From Ruminococcus sp. JC304 (GTDB taxonomy: Bacteria > Bacillota > Clostridia > Lachnospirales > Lachnospiraceae): DNA of 64,000 nucleotides. Positions within the stretch are counted from its first letter, which is position 1, and each line of letters begins with the position of its first letter. Under the pieces are notes generated by a model, which worked only from the letters and a program-made list of their open reading frames with translations, did no database searches and had not been told where the DNA came from. Of the stretch, positions 17,565 to 26,659 are shown piece by piece. Location: assembly GCA_000285855.2 (NCBI GenBank), contig HE978651.1, positions 450,012-514,011 on the forward strand, written 5' to 3'. A program made the position numbers and the translations under genes.

Positions 17565-18788
17565 ATGAAGATTATAGAGGGCGGCGTTACGGCGGCTAAG
17601 GGATTTAAGGCAGCTGCGGCTGCGGCTGAGATTAAGTATAAGGGCAGAACGGATATGGCTATGGTTTACAGTGAGGTGCCTTGTGTGGCTGCGGGGACTT
17701 TTACTACGAATGTGGTGAAGGCTGCGCCTGTTAAATGGGATCAGGATATTGTTTATAATCATCCGTCTGCGCAGGTGGTGATCTGTAACAGTGGTATTGC
17801 CAATGCATGTACTGGTGCAGAAGGTTATGGTTATTGTAAGGAGACTGCAGATGCGGCTGCTGAGATTCTTGGGGTGGCTGCTGACAGTGTGCTGGTTGCT
17901 TCTACAGGTGTGATTGGTATGCAGGTCCCCATTGACCGTATTAAGAATGGTGTGAAGATGATGGCGCCGAAGCTGGATGGTTCTCTGGAGGCGGGTACTG
18001 AGGCTGCGAGAGCGATTATGACTACGGATACTAAGAAGAAGGAAGTTGCTGTTCAGATTGAGATTGGCGGTAAGACAGTTACTGTTGGTGGTATGTGTAA
18101 GGGTTCCGGCATGATTCATCCCAATATGTGTACCATGCTTGGTTTTGTGACTACGGATGCGAAGATTTCCAAGAAGATGCTGCAGGAGGCATTAAGTGAG
18201 GATGTTAAGGATACCTACAATATGGTTTCTGTTGATGGAGATACTTCTACCAATGATACAGTGCTTCTTCTGGCCAATGGTCTGGCTGAGAATCCGGAGA
18301 TTACTGAGAAGGGTGAGGATTACCAGACTTTTAAGGCTGCGCTGAATTATATTAATACTACTCTGGCAAAGAAGATTGCAGGTGATGGAGAGGGTGCGAC
18401 TGCACTGTTTGAGGTCAAGATCATTGGTGCAGAGTCTAAGGAACAGGCGGTTACACTGAGTAAGTCTGTTGTTACTTCTTCTCTGACAAAGGCTGCTATC
18501 TACGGACATGATGCAAACTGGGGAAGAATCCTGTGTGCTATGGGATATTCCGGTGCGAAGTTTGATCCTGAGAAGGTGGATCTGTTCTTTGAGAGTAAGG
18601 CTGGTAAGATTCAGATTATCGAGAATGGTGTGGCTGTGGATTACAGTGAAGAAGAGGCAACGAAGATTCTTTCTGAGGAAGCTGTCACAGCAATTGCTGA
18701 TGTGAAGATGGGTGATGCTACAGCAACTGCATGGGGCTGTGACCTGACCTATGATTATGTGAAGATTAATGCAGATTATCGTTCATAA
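17565..18788 (+). CDS. argJ: Bifunctional ornithine acetyltransferase / N-acetylglutamate synthase
   Basis: ArgJ moves the acetyl group from N-acetylornithine to glutamate, making the acetylated pathway cyclic. The precursor cleaves itself before a nucleophilic Thr. Here the site reads GSGMIHPNMC-TMLGF (about residues 180-195), with Cys in place of the usual Ala before the Thr. The region GHDANWGRI near residue 315 is typical. Length 407. ATG 17565 follows AAAGGATTGAGG. It is followed after 15 bases by argB. Confidence 0.95.
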   Translation: MKIIEGGVTAAKGFKAAAAAAEIKYKGRTDMAMVYSEVPCVAAGTFTTNVVKAAPVKWDQDIVYNHPSAQVVICNSGIANACTGAEGYGYCKETADAAAEILGVAADSVLVASTGVIGMQVPIDRIKNGVKMMAPKLDGSLEAGTEAARAIMTTDTKKKEVAVQIEIGGKTVTVGGMCKGSGMIHPNMCTMLGFVTTDAKISKKMLQEALSEDVKDTYNMVSVDGDTSTNDTVLLLANGLAENPEITEKGEDYQTFKAALNYINTTLAKKIAGDGEGATALFEVKIIGAESKEQAVTLSKSVVTSSLTKAAIYGHDANWGRILCAMGYSGAKFDPEKVDLFFESKAGKIQIIENGVAVDYSEEEATKILSEEAVTAIADVKMGDATATAWGCDLTYDYVKINADYRS

Positions 18789-18803
18789 TAAAGGAGAATA
18801 CAG

Positions 18804-19700
18804 ATGGTTAATCAGAAATATTTAGATAAAGCGGAGGTGCTGATCGAGGCGCTTCCTTATATTCAGAGATTTAATCGTAAGATTGTGGTTGTAAAGTATG
18901 GCGGAAGTGCCATGCTGGATGATGAACTGAAGAAGAATGTGATCAAGGACGTTGTTCTTCTGAAGCTGGTTGGTTTCAAACCAATCATCGTTCATGGCGG
19001 TGGCAAGGAAATCAGCCGCTGGGTTGGCAAGGTTGGTATGGAGCCGAAATTTATTAATGGTCTTCGTGTAACAGATAAGGATACTATGGAGATCGCAGAG
19101 ATGGTTCTTGCGAAGGTGAACAAGGAACTGGTTGCTATGGTGGAATCTCTTGGCGTAAATGCGGTTGGTATCAGTGGTAAAGATGGTGGTCTGCTGAAAT
19201 GCCGCAAGAAGCAGACAGAGGGCGGAGACATCGGATTTGTAGGCGAGGTTACAAAGGTTGAGCCGAAGATTCTGGAAGATCTTCTGGAGAAAGATTTCCT
19301 GCCGATCATTTTCCCGGTAGGCTATGATGATAATTTTGCTACTTATAATATTAATGCAGATGATGCGGCATGTGCCATTGCAGAGGCTGTTCATGCCGAG
19401 AAACTGGCATTTCTTTCTGACATTGAAGGCGTTTATAAGGATAAAGATGATCCCTCCAGTCTGATCTCTGAGCTTCATGTAGATGAGGCTGAGAAACTTA
19501 TCAGTGACGGTTATGTAGGCGGAGGTATGATTCCGAAGCTGAAAAACTGTATTGATGCCATTGAAGAAGGTGTTAAAAGAGTACATATCCTTGATGGAAG
19601 AATTCCTCACAGTTTACTGCTGGAAATCTTTACAAATAAAGGTATTGGTACTGCAATCTTAAGAGAAGACGGGGAGAAATATTATAATGAACATGAATGA
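18804..19700 (+). CDS. argB: Acetylglutamate kinase
   Basis: It phosphorylates N-acetylglutamate and is usually the arginine-inhibited step. VVKYGGSAM (about residues 30-38), [12 protein letters not shown] and the late [11 protein letters not shown] motif are diagnostic of the amino-acid kinase fold of ArgB. There is an N-terminal helix before the kinase core (residues 1-25, [11 protein letters not shown]), which in other species marks arginine-sensitive hexameric enzymes. Length 298. It overlaps argD by 14 bases. Confidence 0.96.
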   Translation: MVNQKYLDKAEVLIEALPYIQRFNRKIVVVKYGGSAMLDDELKKNVIKDVVLLKLVGFKPIIVHGGGKEISRWVGKVGMEPKFINGLRVTDKDTMEIAEMVLAKVNKELVAMVESLGVNAVGISGKDGGLLKCRKKQTEGGDIGFVGEVTKVEPKILEDLLEKDFLPIIFPVGYDDNFATYNINADDAACAIAEAVHAEKLAFLSDIEGVYKDKDDPSSLISELHVDEAEKLISDGYVGGGMIPKLKNCIDAIEEGVKRVHILDGRIPHSLLLEIFTNKGIGTAILREDGEKYYNEHE

Positions 19701-20877
19701 ACAGATGAAGGAATCAGAAGAGAGTATCCTTCACACTTATAATCGTTTTCCTGTTGTTTTTGAAAAAGGACAGGGATGTTATTTATATGATTCCGAGGGA
19801 AAGGAATATCTGGATTTTGCAGCAGGTATTGCTGTAAATTCTCTGGGATATCATTATCCGGGATATGATGAAGCATTAAAAGAGCAGATTGATAAGCTGA
19901 TGCATATTTCCAATTTATATTATAATGAACCGATTATTGATGCAGGTGCAAAACTGGTACTTGCAAGCGGTATGAGCAAGGCATTCTTTACCAACAGTGG
20001 TACAGAAGCAATCGAAGGTGCTTTAAAAGCAGCTAAGAAATATGCATATGTACGTGACGGACATGCAGATCATGAAATCATTGCCATGAACCATTCCTTC
20101 CATGGAAGAAGTATCGGAGCTCTTTCTGTAACAGGAACTGCTCATTACAGAGAGCCCTTCGAGCCGCTGATGGGTGGTGTGAAGTTTGCAGATTTCAATG
20201 ATCTGGAGAGTGTAAAAGCTCAGATTACAGATAAGACCTGTGCAATTATTACTGAGGTTGTTCAGGGTGAGGGCGGTATCTACCCGGCGAAGAGAGAATT
20301 TCTGGAAGGTCTGCGCCAGATCTGCGATGAGAAGGATATTATGCTGATCTTCGATGAGATTCAGTGTGGTATGGGAAGAACCGGTTATTATTTTGCATGG
20401 CAGGCATACGGTGTACAGCCGGATATTATGACAAGTGCCAAGGCTCTTGGATGTGGTGTGCCGGTAGGCGCATTTGTACTGGGTGAGAAGGCAGCTAAAG
20501 CTTCTCTGGAACCTGGTGACCATGGTACAACTTATGGCGGAAACCCGTTTGTATGTGCTGCAGTCAGCAAGGTATTTGATATTTATGAGAATGATAAGAT
20601 CATTGAACATGTACAGGAAATGACTCCATATCTGGAACAGAAACTGGATGAAATTGTTGCAAAACATGAATGCGCTGCAACAAGACGAGGCATGGGCTTC
20701 ATGCAGGGAATCGTAATCCAGGGCCGCCCGGTTGGTGAAGTTGTAAAAGCTGCACTGGCAAAGGGACTGCTGGTGATCTCCGCAGGCAGTGATGTACTCA
20801 GAATTGTACCTCCCCTTGTGATCACAAAAGAACACATCGACAAGATGGCTGCTATTCTTGATGAGTGTATGGAATAA
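19687..20877 (+). CDS. argD: Acetylornithine aminotransferase
   Basis: This PLP enzyme converts N-acetylglutamate semialdehyde to N-acetylornithine. Family blocks are [48 protein letters not shown] and the PLP lysine in [14 protein letters not shown]. Length 396 is usual. The start overlaps argB (ATG 19687, alternative ATG 19693), implying coupling. It is the last gene of the operon; a strong hairpin terminator follows at 20970. Confidence 0.96.
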   Translation: MNMNEQMKESEESILHTYNRFPVVFEKGQGCYLYDSEGKEYLDFAAGIAVNSLGYHYPGYDEALKEQIDKLMHISNLYYNEPIIDAGAKLVLASGMSKAFFTNSGTEAIEGALKAAKKYAYVRDGHADHEIIAMNHSFHGRSIGALSVTGTAHYREPFEPLMGGVKFADFNDLESVKAQITDKTCAIITEVVQGEGGIYPAKREFLEGLRQICDEKDIMLIFDEIQCGMGRTGYYFAWQAYGVQPDIMTSAKALGCGVPVGAFVLGEKAAKASLEPGDHGTTYGGNPFVCAAVSKVFDIYENDKIIEHVQEMTPYLEQKLDEIVAKHECAATRRGMGFMQGIVIQGRPVGEVVKAALAKGLLVISAGSDVLRIVPPLVITKEHIDKMAAILDECME

Positions 20878-20924
20878 TTTTACATACTTCAAGAGATAGT
20901 TTAACCGAATCAAGCAAGTAGCAA

Positions 20925-20944
20925 AGCGGATAAAATCATCCGCT
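20925..20944. repeat. 20-bp palindrome, exact inverted copy at 43210
   Basis: AGCGGATAAAATCATCCGCT here is the exact reverse complement of 43210-43229. Each copy is itself a 7-bp stem with a 6-nt loop and lies in an intergenic region, here just past argD. It is followed by TTGACA, so it could also be part of a promoter region. Confidence 0.6.
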
Positions 20945-20969
20945 TGACATGAATCTGAATATTTTACAA

Positions 20970-21020
20970 AATGCTCCGGATATAATCAGTTATTGATTAT
21001 ATCCGGAGCATTATTTTTGC
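20970..21020. terminator. Bidirectional terminator between argD and the GHKL kinase gene
   Basis: A perfect 19-bp stem (AATGCTCCGGATATAATCA and its complement) with a GTTAT loop is followed by ATTTTTGC. The stop codon of the minus-strand kinase gene (20997) lies inside the stem. Confidence 0.9.
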
Positions 21021-22316
21021 AGAGAAAATACCATCTTTATAGGTAAAGTCACAGGCACCTCCGTTTTTGTCGGTAATGTGGCGGACAGATTCGATTCCTA
21101 TGCCGTTGCCGGAGCGTTTGGAGGATTGGAAAATATTGTTTTTTTGCTGTATTTTGCCATCGAAGGTGTTCTCCACATGGATCAGAAGCAGATGATTATG
21201 GTGGGGATAAACTTCCACATTAATCTTTCTGCGGGCGGGCGCTGTTTTTACACTTGCCTGGATGGCATTTTCCAGCAGATTGGAGAACACAAGGCACAGA
21301 TTGATCTCATCTATGGAAAGATCAGCAGGCAGGGAAACCAGTGCATGAAAAGGAATGTTTTCTCTTTCTGCAATGGTGGAATAATATCCGAAAACACTGT
21401 CAACAGCCTGATTTTCACAGAAATGCAGGTTATAGTCAGAGATTTTGCCGGTTGCAGCAGAGAGATATTCTTTAATTTTTTCTATGTCACCCTGTTCTGC
21501 CAGAGTGGACAGACGGACAAAATGATGGCGGATATCGTGACGTGCCTGCCTTGCTTCTTCAATGGCCATGCAGAGATTCTCGTATCTTTCCTGTTGAAGG
21601 GAAAGAAAATGGTTCTCCTGCTGAAGTCTGGCATTTCTGTTCAGGCTGACTGCCATCATAAGAAACATAACATAAAACAGAAGCAGGATTATGAGCAGTA
21701 CAAGACTGAAAACAATATAGCACTGCAGGACCCGTCCGGTATATAAAGTACTGCGGTATTTAGGAATCATAAAAAGATTCACTCCGATGAAGATTACCGG
21801 AAGGATCCAGAATATGTACCAGGTCTGGGCAAAGTTCTCGTCTGTGATCATTGTCTGTACACAGTGGCGGGCAGGATACCAGGCTGCCAGAACAAAAAGC
21901 AGACAGATCACGTTATAGAAAATCCCGGCACCGGTGTGAAACCACAGTTCATTTTCTGTAATATGCAGGTCTGCGGTCATAAGTGCATTAACTGCCCGGG
22001 ATAAACTTTTGACGCATGCAAAAACTGCGAAGACTGCAAGAAAAATACTGACAGATTTCCAGACAGAGATTTTCAGTGTTTTGTGATAAATGAGCATAAT
22101 CACAGGCAGCAGAGGAAACAGGAACCATCTGGTGGGGATTTGCAGGACACAGCAAACCGCTCCTCCCAAAATACAGATTCCCAGAAGAAGAGGAAGAAGC
22201 CATGCTGTCAGCTTAAGCGGTGTCTGTCTCAGATAGCTTTTTACAGGCAGATATGCCAGCAGTATGCCGGGAATGATTACGGAAAGTTCAAGTACAGGGC
22301 GAAGTATGTCAGTCAT
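20997..22316 (-). CDS. GHKL-domain sensor histidine kinase (AgrC/VirS-like)
   Basis: A 439-residue sensor with six to seven hydrophobic segments in the first ~210 residues and no large extracellular domain, as in peptide-sensing AgrC-type kinases. Then comes a coiled linker, the phospho-acceptor region EARQARHDIRHHFVRL, the N box NLLENAIQAS and a G box SGNGIGIESVRHI of the HATPase_c_5 (GHKL) type. It follows the LytTR regulator gene by one base, so both are translated from one message. No autoinducer peptide (AgrD) or AgrB protease gene is adjacent, so the signal is unknown. Confidence 0.9.
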   Translation of the reverse strand: MTDILRPVLELSVIIPGILLAYLPVKSYLRQTPLKLTAWLLPLLLGICILGGAVCCVLQIPTRWFLFPLLPVIMLIYHKTLKISVWKSVSIFLAVFAVFACVKSLSRAVNALMTADLHITENELWFHTGAGIFYNVICLLFVLAAWYPARHCVQTMITDENFAQTWYIFWILPVIFIGVNLFMIPKYRSTLYTGRVLQCYIVFSLVLLIILLLFYVMFLMMAVSLNRNARLQQENHFLSLQQERYENLCMAIEEARQARHDIRHHFVRLSTLAEQGDIEKIKEYLSAATGKISDYNLHFCENQAVDSVFGYYSTIAERENIPFHALVSLPADLSIDEINLCLVFSNLLENAIQASVKTAPARRKINVEVYPHHNHLLLIHVENTFDGKIQQKNNIFQSSKRSGNGIGIESVRHITDKNGGACDFTYKDGIFSAKIMLRI

Positions 22317-22317
22317 T

Positions 22318-23034
22318 TCAGGACCTCCTTTGGAACAGAAATTCCATAAATGTCTGTCTGGCGTTTTTGAGAAGCTTCCTGCTTACCGGGATATTACTTC
22401 CGTTATCAAGGCGAAAGCCTGTTCCGTCAAAATCAACGGCATGTTCCAGATTGATCACAACGCCCCGGTTACACTGATAGAAACGTGAGTCCATTTTCAG
22501 GGAGGTTATGAAGGAGTCAAAGGACTGACGGGTGACCAGTTCCCTTTCACCGGCAGTGTGGATGTGGATCATATGGGAAAAATGCTCTGCGTAGATTATT
22601 TTCCGGAAGGGAATCTGAATATTACTGCCGTTTACCTTTACATCTATGTATTTCCCGGAATCCGGGATGCGGGAAAGGATTTCATCTGCCAGTGCGGAAA
22701 TATCATTTTCACTGTAGGGCTTTACAAGATAGTGCAGAGCCCGGACCTGAAATCCCTCTAAAGCATGGTCAGTGGAACTTGTTGTAAAGATCAGCAGACA
22801 GTCAGTATCTGATCTGCGAAGTTCTTTTGCTGTATCAATCCCGTTGGATCCATTCATATAAATATCCAGAAATACCACAGTGAACAGACATTCCTTTGCT
22901 GCTGTGAGGAAAGCTTCTCCATTTTCATATTCAAATATATCTGTATGGACATTGCGCCTGGAAAACTGAGATTCCAGTCTGTTGTGAAGCAGTGTCCGTT
23001 CTTCTGAAATATCATCAACAATTGCAATTCTCAT
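22318..23034 (-). CDS. LytTR-family response regulator (AgrA/VirR-like)
   Basis: A 238-residue regulator: receiver domain 1-120 with Asp7/Asp8, phospho-acceptor Asp57 (VVFLDIYM) and Lys105 (LVKPYS), then a LytTR DNA-binding domain from ~135 (KIIYAEHFSHMIHIHT...). LytTR proteins bind pairs of ~9-bp direct repeats two helical turns apart. Such a pair lies 280 bases upstream on the other strand (23312-23340), next to the promoter of the receiver-like gene and the secreted protein gene, which are therefore its most likely targets. It pairs with the kinase gene downstream. Confidence 0.92.
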   Translation of the reverse strand: MRIAIVDDISEERTLLHNRLESQFSRRNVHTDIFEYENGEAFLTAAKECLFTVVFLDIYMNGSNGIDTAKELRRSDTDCLLIFTTSSTDHALEGFQVRALHYLVKPYSENDISALADEILSRIPDSGKYIDVKVNGSNIQIPFRKIIYAEHFSHMIHIHTAGERELVTRQSFDSFITSLKMDSRFYQCNRGVVINLEHAVDFDGTGFRLDNGSNIPVSRKLLKNARQTFMEFLFQRRS

Positions 23035-23066
23035 AGTAAATCTTCCTTTATTTATAAAATGATGTT

Positions 23067-23256
23067 AGGGTCAAAAGGCATTTTGCCCCTAACTTGGTAT
23101 CTACGAATTGCTTCGCTGCAAAGCAGCTCCCGCAATTCTCAAACATTCGAAATCCGCTGATTTACTATGTAAATCGCTGCTTTCTCATGTTTGGCGGGTC
23201 CCAAGTTCAAAAGTCTTATCGTGCAAGCACGAACGACTTTTTGACCTTTTGACCCT
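23067..23256. repeat. 190-bp imperfect palindromic intergenic element
   Basis: Ends are a 12-bp perfect inverted repeat, AGGGTCAAAAGG (23067-23078) and CCTTTTGACCCT (23245-23256). Inside, AACTTGG pairs with CCAAGTT, and two smaller hairpins follow (GAATTGC...GCAATTC and GATTTACTATGTAAATC). It lies between two divergent transcription units and has no reading frame. It differs in sequence from the elements at 17150 and 34482. The remaining gap to 23419 holds the direct repeats and promoter described below. Confidence 0.75.
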
Positions 23257-23311
23257 GATATCATAAAATTCTGCTATAAGTATATCACAAAACAATACCA
23301 TGGATTTACAA

Positions 23312-23340
23312 TTCGTGTCATTTTCTGCCGTTTCGTGACA
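23312..23340 (+). promoter_or_regulatory. Candidate LytTR operator (9-bp direct repeats)
   Basis: TTCGTGTCA (23312-23320) and TTCGTGACA (23332-23340) are direct repeats with 20-bp start-to-start spacing, ending 6 bp before the -35 box of the next promoter. Repeats of this length and spacing directly upstream of -35 are the standard site for LytTR activators such as AgrA and ComE. A LytTR regulator is encoded 280 bases away. Binding itself is inferred. Confidence 0.7.
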
Positions 23341-23346
23341 GAATTA

Positions 23347-23374
23347 TTGAAAAAATTTCTGACTTTTTTATAAT
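23347..23374 (+). promoter_or_regulatory. Promoter of the receiver-like / secreted protein operon
   Basis: TTGAAA (23347-23352), 16-bp spacer, TATAAT (23369-23374), 45 bases before the GTG start of the receiver-like gene. Confidence 0.7.
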
Positions 23375-23419
23375 GAGGATAACAAATGGGAGTACAGCAA
23401 ATGGAAGAGGAGGGATGTC

Positions 23420-23793
23420 GTGTATTGTATTGCCATATTGACTGCTCAGGAACAGGAAGGACAGAACTGTGCGGAATATATCAGGAATTACTGTACAGAA
23501 AAGAAAGTTTTTCCATTGATTGAAATCTATCAGGATCAGGAACAGTTTTTTGGGCGGACACGAAAAACAGTACCGGCAGTGGTGTTTCTTGCATTGCCAG
23601 GGGTGTCCGGGCTGAATGCGGCAGAACATCTCCGTTCCCTGTATCCGAAATGTGGGATCATCTGGTGCAGTGATCTTGATTTTTCGCTTCATGCGTTCAG
23701 GATGCGGATAGAATATTTTTTATGAAGCCTGTGGAAGAGCAGAAAATAAAAGAAGGACTTTCCGTCTGGTTTGAACGAAGAAAAGTAATATAA
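23420..23793 (+). pseudogene. Degenerate response-regulator receiver domain, frame-interrupted at a T6 run
   Basis: GTG 23420 (GAGGAGG upstream) opens a receiver-like domain that stops at 23725 after 101 residues. The other frame carries the missing end (MKPVEEQKIKEGLSVWFERR, stop 23793). The break is at six T, where the message reads T TTT TTA in phase. A -1 slip or one extra T restores IEYFFMKPV, with the same spacing as ALHYLVKPY in the LytTR regulator next door. The active site is also lost: T8-A9 replaces the Asp pair and A58 (FLALPG) replaces the phospho-acceptor Asp, while the Lys of KP is kept. It cannot be phosphorylated normally. It may be a decaying gene or a phosphorylation-independent partner. 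Confidence 0.65.
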
Positions 23794-23821
23794 CAAAAAA
23801 CACTCAGGAGGAAAAAATAAT

Positions 23822-25873
23822 ATGAAGAAAAGAGCTTTAATTCTTGCAATGATCGCTTTTATAACAGCTATAGCATCTGAACCGGCAGTAAATACGGTAT
23901 ATGCAGAGGAAACACAGACAGAAGAAAGTGCTGGTCAGGCATCAGAACTTCCGGTCAAGGCACTTACACCGAAGGCTATGGATGTGAATCCATATATGGC
24001 AGCCAGTGATTCTAATATTCATCATGACTGCTATAATACAGATTCAACAGATGAGGTATTGCCTGTTGATATTTATTCTGAGATCAATGTTTCTTATGAA
24101 AAAGTTAATCCCAATGCTTCCCCGGCAGTCTTTTTTGATTCCTATGGACATTCTGTGGTTCCGCTTCTGGGTGGCCTGGCGATCCGTGATATTAATGCAG
24201 ATGAGGCACAGACCTTGGGCTATTTTTCACCAAAACAGCATGACAATGGAAGCTATCTGATACAGAGTTCATATTCTTTTGTAGATGAGAGCAATCGCAT
24301 TGTGTGTCCGACGAACGATAATCGGGTACTTATGCTTAAGGCTACAGATGAGGAGGGAAATGTACTTCCGGAATTTGAGAAGGTTCTGGATATCGACATT
24401 AAAGCGGCAGCAGAGGCAGCGCTTGGAAAAACACTGGATCAGAATCTGTTATCTGTAGTTTTTGATTATGAGGGAAATCTCTGGTTTGCAACAGGAGGCT
24501 TCCGCATTTATCCCGACAGAAAACAGCAGGGAACCTTTGGCTATGTTTCACGTGCAGCTATCGATAAGATCTTGAATGGAGAAGATGTGGATCTGTCAGA
24601 TGCAGTGTTTGTATATGAATTGGAACCGGGAGAGGGTGCAGAGAATGGTATTTCGGCATCTAAGGAGGGTGCGGTTATTCTGACAAATCTGAAGTGTTAT
24701 CTGCTCCAGGCGGATAATGGTGTGAAAAAAGTCTGGGAAACTTCCTATAAAAGTGTGGGTGCCAAGGAAAGCAAAGAAGGTGATGAGACGACAGGTGGCG
24801 GTCTTGCATGGGGAGGTGGATGTTCCCCGTCTTTGACCAACGATCTGGTTATGTTTACAGATAATCAGGATCCGGTAAATCTTATTGCGGTGGATATGAA
24901 AACAGGAGAACAGGTTGCGAGTATGCCTGTTATAGATGAGCTTCCGGAAGGTACACAGGTGTCTGTGGAAAATTCTGCAATTGTATATGATGATGGAGAG
25001 GGAACAGTAAGCACGATCGTATGTAACTGGTTTGGTGCAGGAAGTGCGAAGCTTGGAGAAGCAGATAATGATTCCTCAATACAAAGCTATGAGAATATTT
25101 ATGATGTGGGCTGGCTGAGACAGGGCAATAAAATGATCGCGCCGGGTATAGAACGTGTGGATACAGTTAAGACGGAGGACGGATATGAGATGAAGAGTAT
25201 CTGGTGCAGAAGTGATCTGTCTGACACTTCCATGATGAAGTTGTCCACTGCAACAGGATATATTTACGGATATGTTCAGGATATGGAAACTGGTATGTGG
25301 CAGTATATCATGCTTGATTTTGAGACAGGCGAGACTGCATTTACCATGGATATTTCTGACAAACCGGGATACAACAACATGGCTATCGGTATGTATGCGG
25401 GAAACAGCGGAAATGCGCTCTATTGTCCGACCGGCTATCTGGAACTTCTGAGACTTCAGGACAGATTTGTATATCTGCCGGAAATGCCTTACCGCAAGGT
25501 GGATCTGGATCAGGCAATGCGCAATGTGTTAAGCCAGGAGAAATTTGAAGCAGACGGCGGACAGGGAGATGTGGAAGGATGGCTGAACACGATCACAATT
25601 GAGAATGTACATCCGAATACGACTGTTGCAGTACGTATGAAAGGAATCTCAGGGGAAACAGGTTCTATGAAGCTGTATGCATATGGCGCAGATGGTACCT
25701 TGAAAGAAGTTCCGGCAGAGAAATGGCATATCCAGACAGAAGATGGTGAAACACCGGATACATTATCCGAAGACGTACTGTATGAGGTACACATGACTGT
25801 GGAAGATGGTGGTGACTTTGATCTCAGCGAAACGGAAAAAGAGATTAAGATATCTGCTGTTCTGGGTGCCTGA
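23822..25873 (+). CDS. Large secreted protein, likely beta-propeller-like, function unknown
   Basis: 683 residues starting with a Sec signal peptide (MKKRALILAMIAFITAIASE, cleavage near VYA-EE). ATG 23822 follows AGGAGG. The body has repeated short strands with W/F-A-G/D turns (LWFATGGFRIYPD, NDLVMFTDNQDPVNLIAVDMKTGEQV, GYIYGYVQDMETGMWQYIMLDFETGE), the pattern of PQQ/YVTN-like propeller blades. A C-terminal ~120-residue region is strand-rich. There is no lipobox, sortase motif or wall-binding repeat, so it is probably released. I do not recognise a named family. It is co-transcribed with the receiver-like gene and probably controlled by the adjacent LytTR system. Confidence 0.7.
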   Translation: MKKRALILAMIAFITAIASEPAVNTVYAEETQTEESAGQASELPVKALTPKAMDVNPYMAASDSNIHHDCYNTDSTDEVLPVDIYSEINVSYEKVNPNASPAVFFDSYGHSVVPLLGGLAIRDINADEAQTLGYFSPKQHDNGSYLIQSSYSFVDESNRIVCPTNDNRVLMLKATDEEGNVLPEFEKVLDIDIKAAAEAALGKTLDQNLLSVVFDYEGNLWFATGGFRIYPDRKQQGTFGYVSRAAIDKILNGEDVDLSDAVFVYELEPGEGAENGISASKEGAVILTNLKCYLLQADNGVKKVWETSYKSVGAKESKEGDETTGGGLAWGGGCSPSLTNDLVMFTDNQDPVNLIAVDMKTGEQVASMPVIDELPEGTQVSVENSAIVYDDGEGTVSTIVCNWFGAGSAKLGEADNDSSIQSYENIYDVGWLRQGNKMIAPGIERVDTVKTEDGYEMKSIWCRSDLSDTSMMKLSTATGYIYGYVQDMETGMWQYIMLDFETGETAFTMDISDKPGYNNMAIGMYAGNSGNALYCPTGYLELLRLQDRFVYLPEMPYRKVDLDQAMRNVLSQEKFEADGGQGDVEGWLNTITIENVHPNTTVAVRMKGISGETGSMKLYAYGADGTLKEVPAEKWHIQTEDGETPDTLSEDVLYEVHMTVEDGGDFDLSETEKEIKISAVLGA

Positions 25874-25991
25874 CTGTAAATTGTGAAATAGGATTTGTTG
25901 CAGGAAGTATATATGTGAGGAAACGAAACATTTATTTGCCCGGTTTATGAATGATATCTGCAAAACAGAATAGACTAATACTAAAGAAAAC

Positions 25992-26023
25992 AAGAGGTAC
26001 TGCTAAACAGCGGTGCCTCTTTT
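25992..26023 (+). terminator. Terminator after the secreted protein gene
   Basis: AAGAGGTACTGCT pairs with AGCGGTGCCTCTT (13 bp including G-T pairs) around an AAAC loop, followed by TT. It ends the 23420-25873 unit. Confidence 0.85.
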
Positions 26024-26083
26024 CGACATAAAAATGATTATCGGAGTAAGCAGAATGATTATATTATCCAGGAGGGCATATTT

Positions 26084-26518
26084 ATGTGGGGATTTATAGT
26101 GGCATTGATTTCGGGGGCACTGATGAGCATTCAGGGTGTTTTTAATACGGAAGTGACAAAGCAGACCAGCCTTTGGGTATCAACCGGCTGGGTGCAGCTG
26201 TCAGCTTTTGCAGTCTGTGTTTTGGCCTGGTTTTTTACAGGACGGGAAAGTGTGGCTGCACTCTGGCAGGTGGACAATAAATATACACTCCTTGGTGGTG
26301 TAATCGGAGCGTTTATTACAATTACAGTAATCCAGAGCATGGGAGCACTTGGACCGGCAAAGGCAGCAATGCTGATCGTTATTTCGCAACTGGCAGTTGC
26401 TTATGTAATTGAATTGGCCGGATTGTTTGGGGTAGATAAAGAACCATTTGAATGGCGTAAGGTAATGGGATTGCTTATTGCAATAGCCGGAATTGTAATA
26501 TTTAAATGGGAAAATTGA
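26084..26518 (+). CDS. DMT superfamily small transporter (YdcZ/DUF606 type)
   Basis: 144 residues with five hydrophobic segments. The opening WGFIVALISGALMSIQGVFNTEV and the central LLGGVIGAFITITVIQSMGALGPAKAAMLIV fit the DUF606/YdcZ family of half-size transporters, which probably act as dimers. The substrate is unknown. ATG 26084 has AGGAGG 8 bases upstream. It is a single-gene unit between a terminator and the comEA promoter. Confidence 0.8.
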   Translation: MWGFIVALISGALMSIQGVFNTEVTKQTSLWVSTGWVQLSAFAVCVLAWFFTGRESVAALWQVDNKYTLLGGVIGAFITITVIQSMGALGPAKAAMLIVISQLAVAYVIELAGLFGVDKEPFEWRKVMGLLIAIAGIVIFKWEN

Positions 26519-26575
26519 CGAGAAAGAATAGGTGCTGTTATTGCAGGGTGAGATAGGAATTTTTTAAAATTACTA

Positions 26576-26604
26576 TTGTAAAAACGTTAAGATTTCGTTA
26601 CAAT
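26576..26604 (+). promoter_or_regulatory. Candidate promoter for the comEA-RR-HK operon
   Basis: TTGTAA (26576-26581), 17 bp, TACAAT (26599-26604), 55 bases before the TTG start of the ComEA-like lipoprotein. Confidence 0.6.
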
Positions 26605-26659
26605 AGAGTATGGCATTATGGACAAGGGGACTCTGACTTTGAAAGGGGAGGAGAGAACC

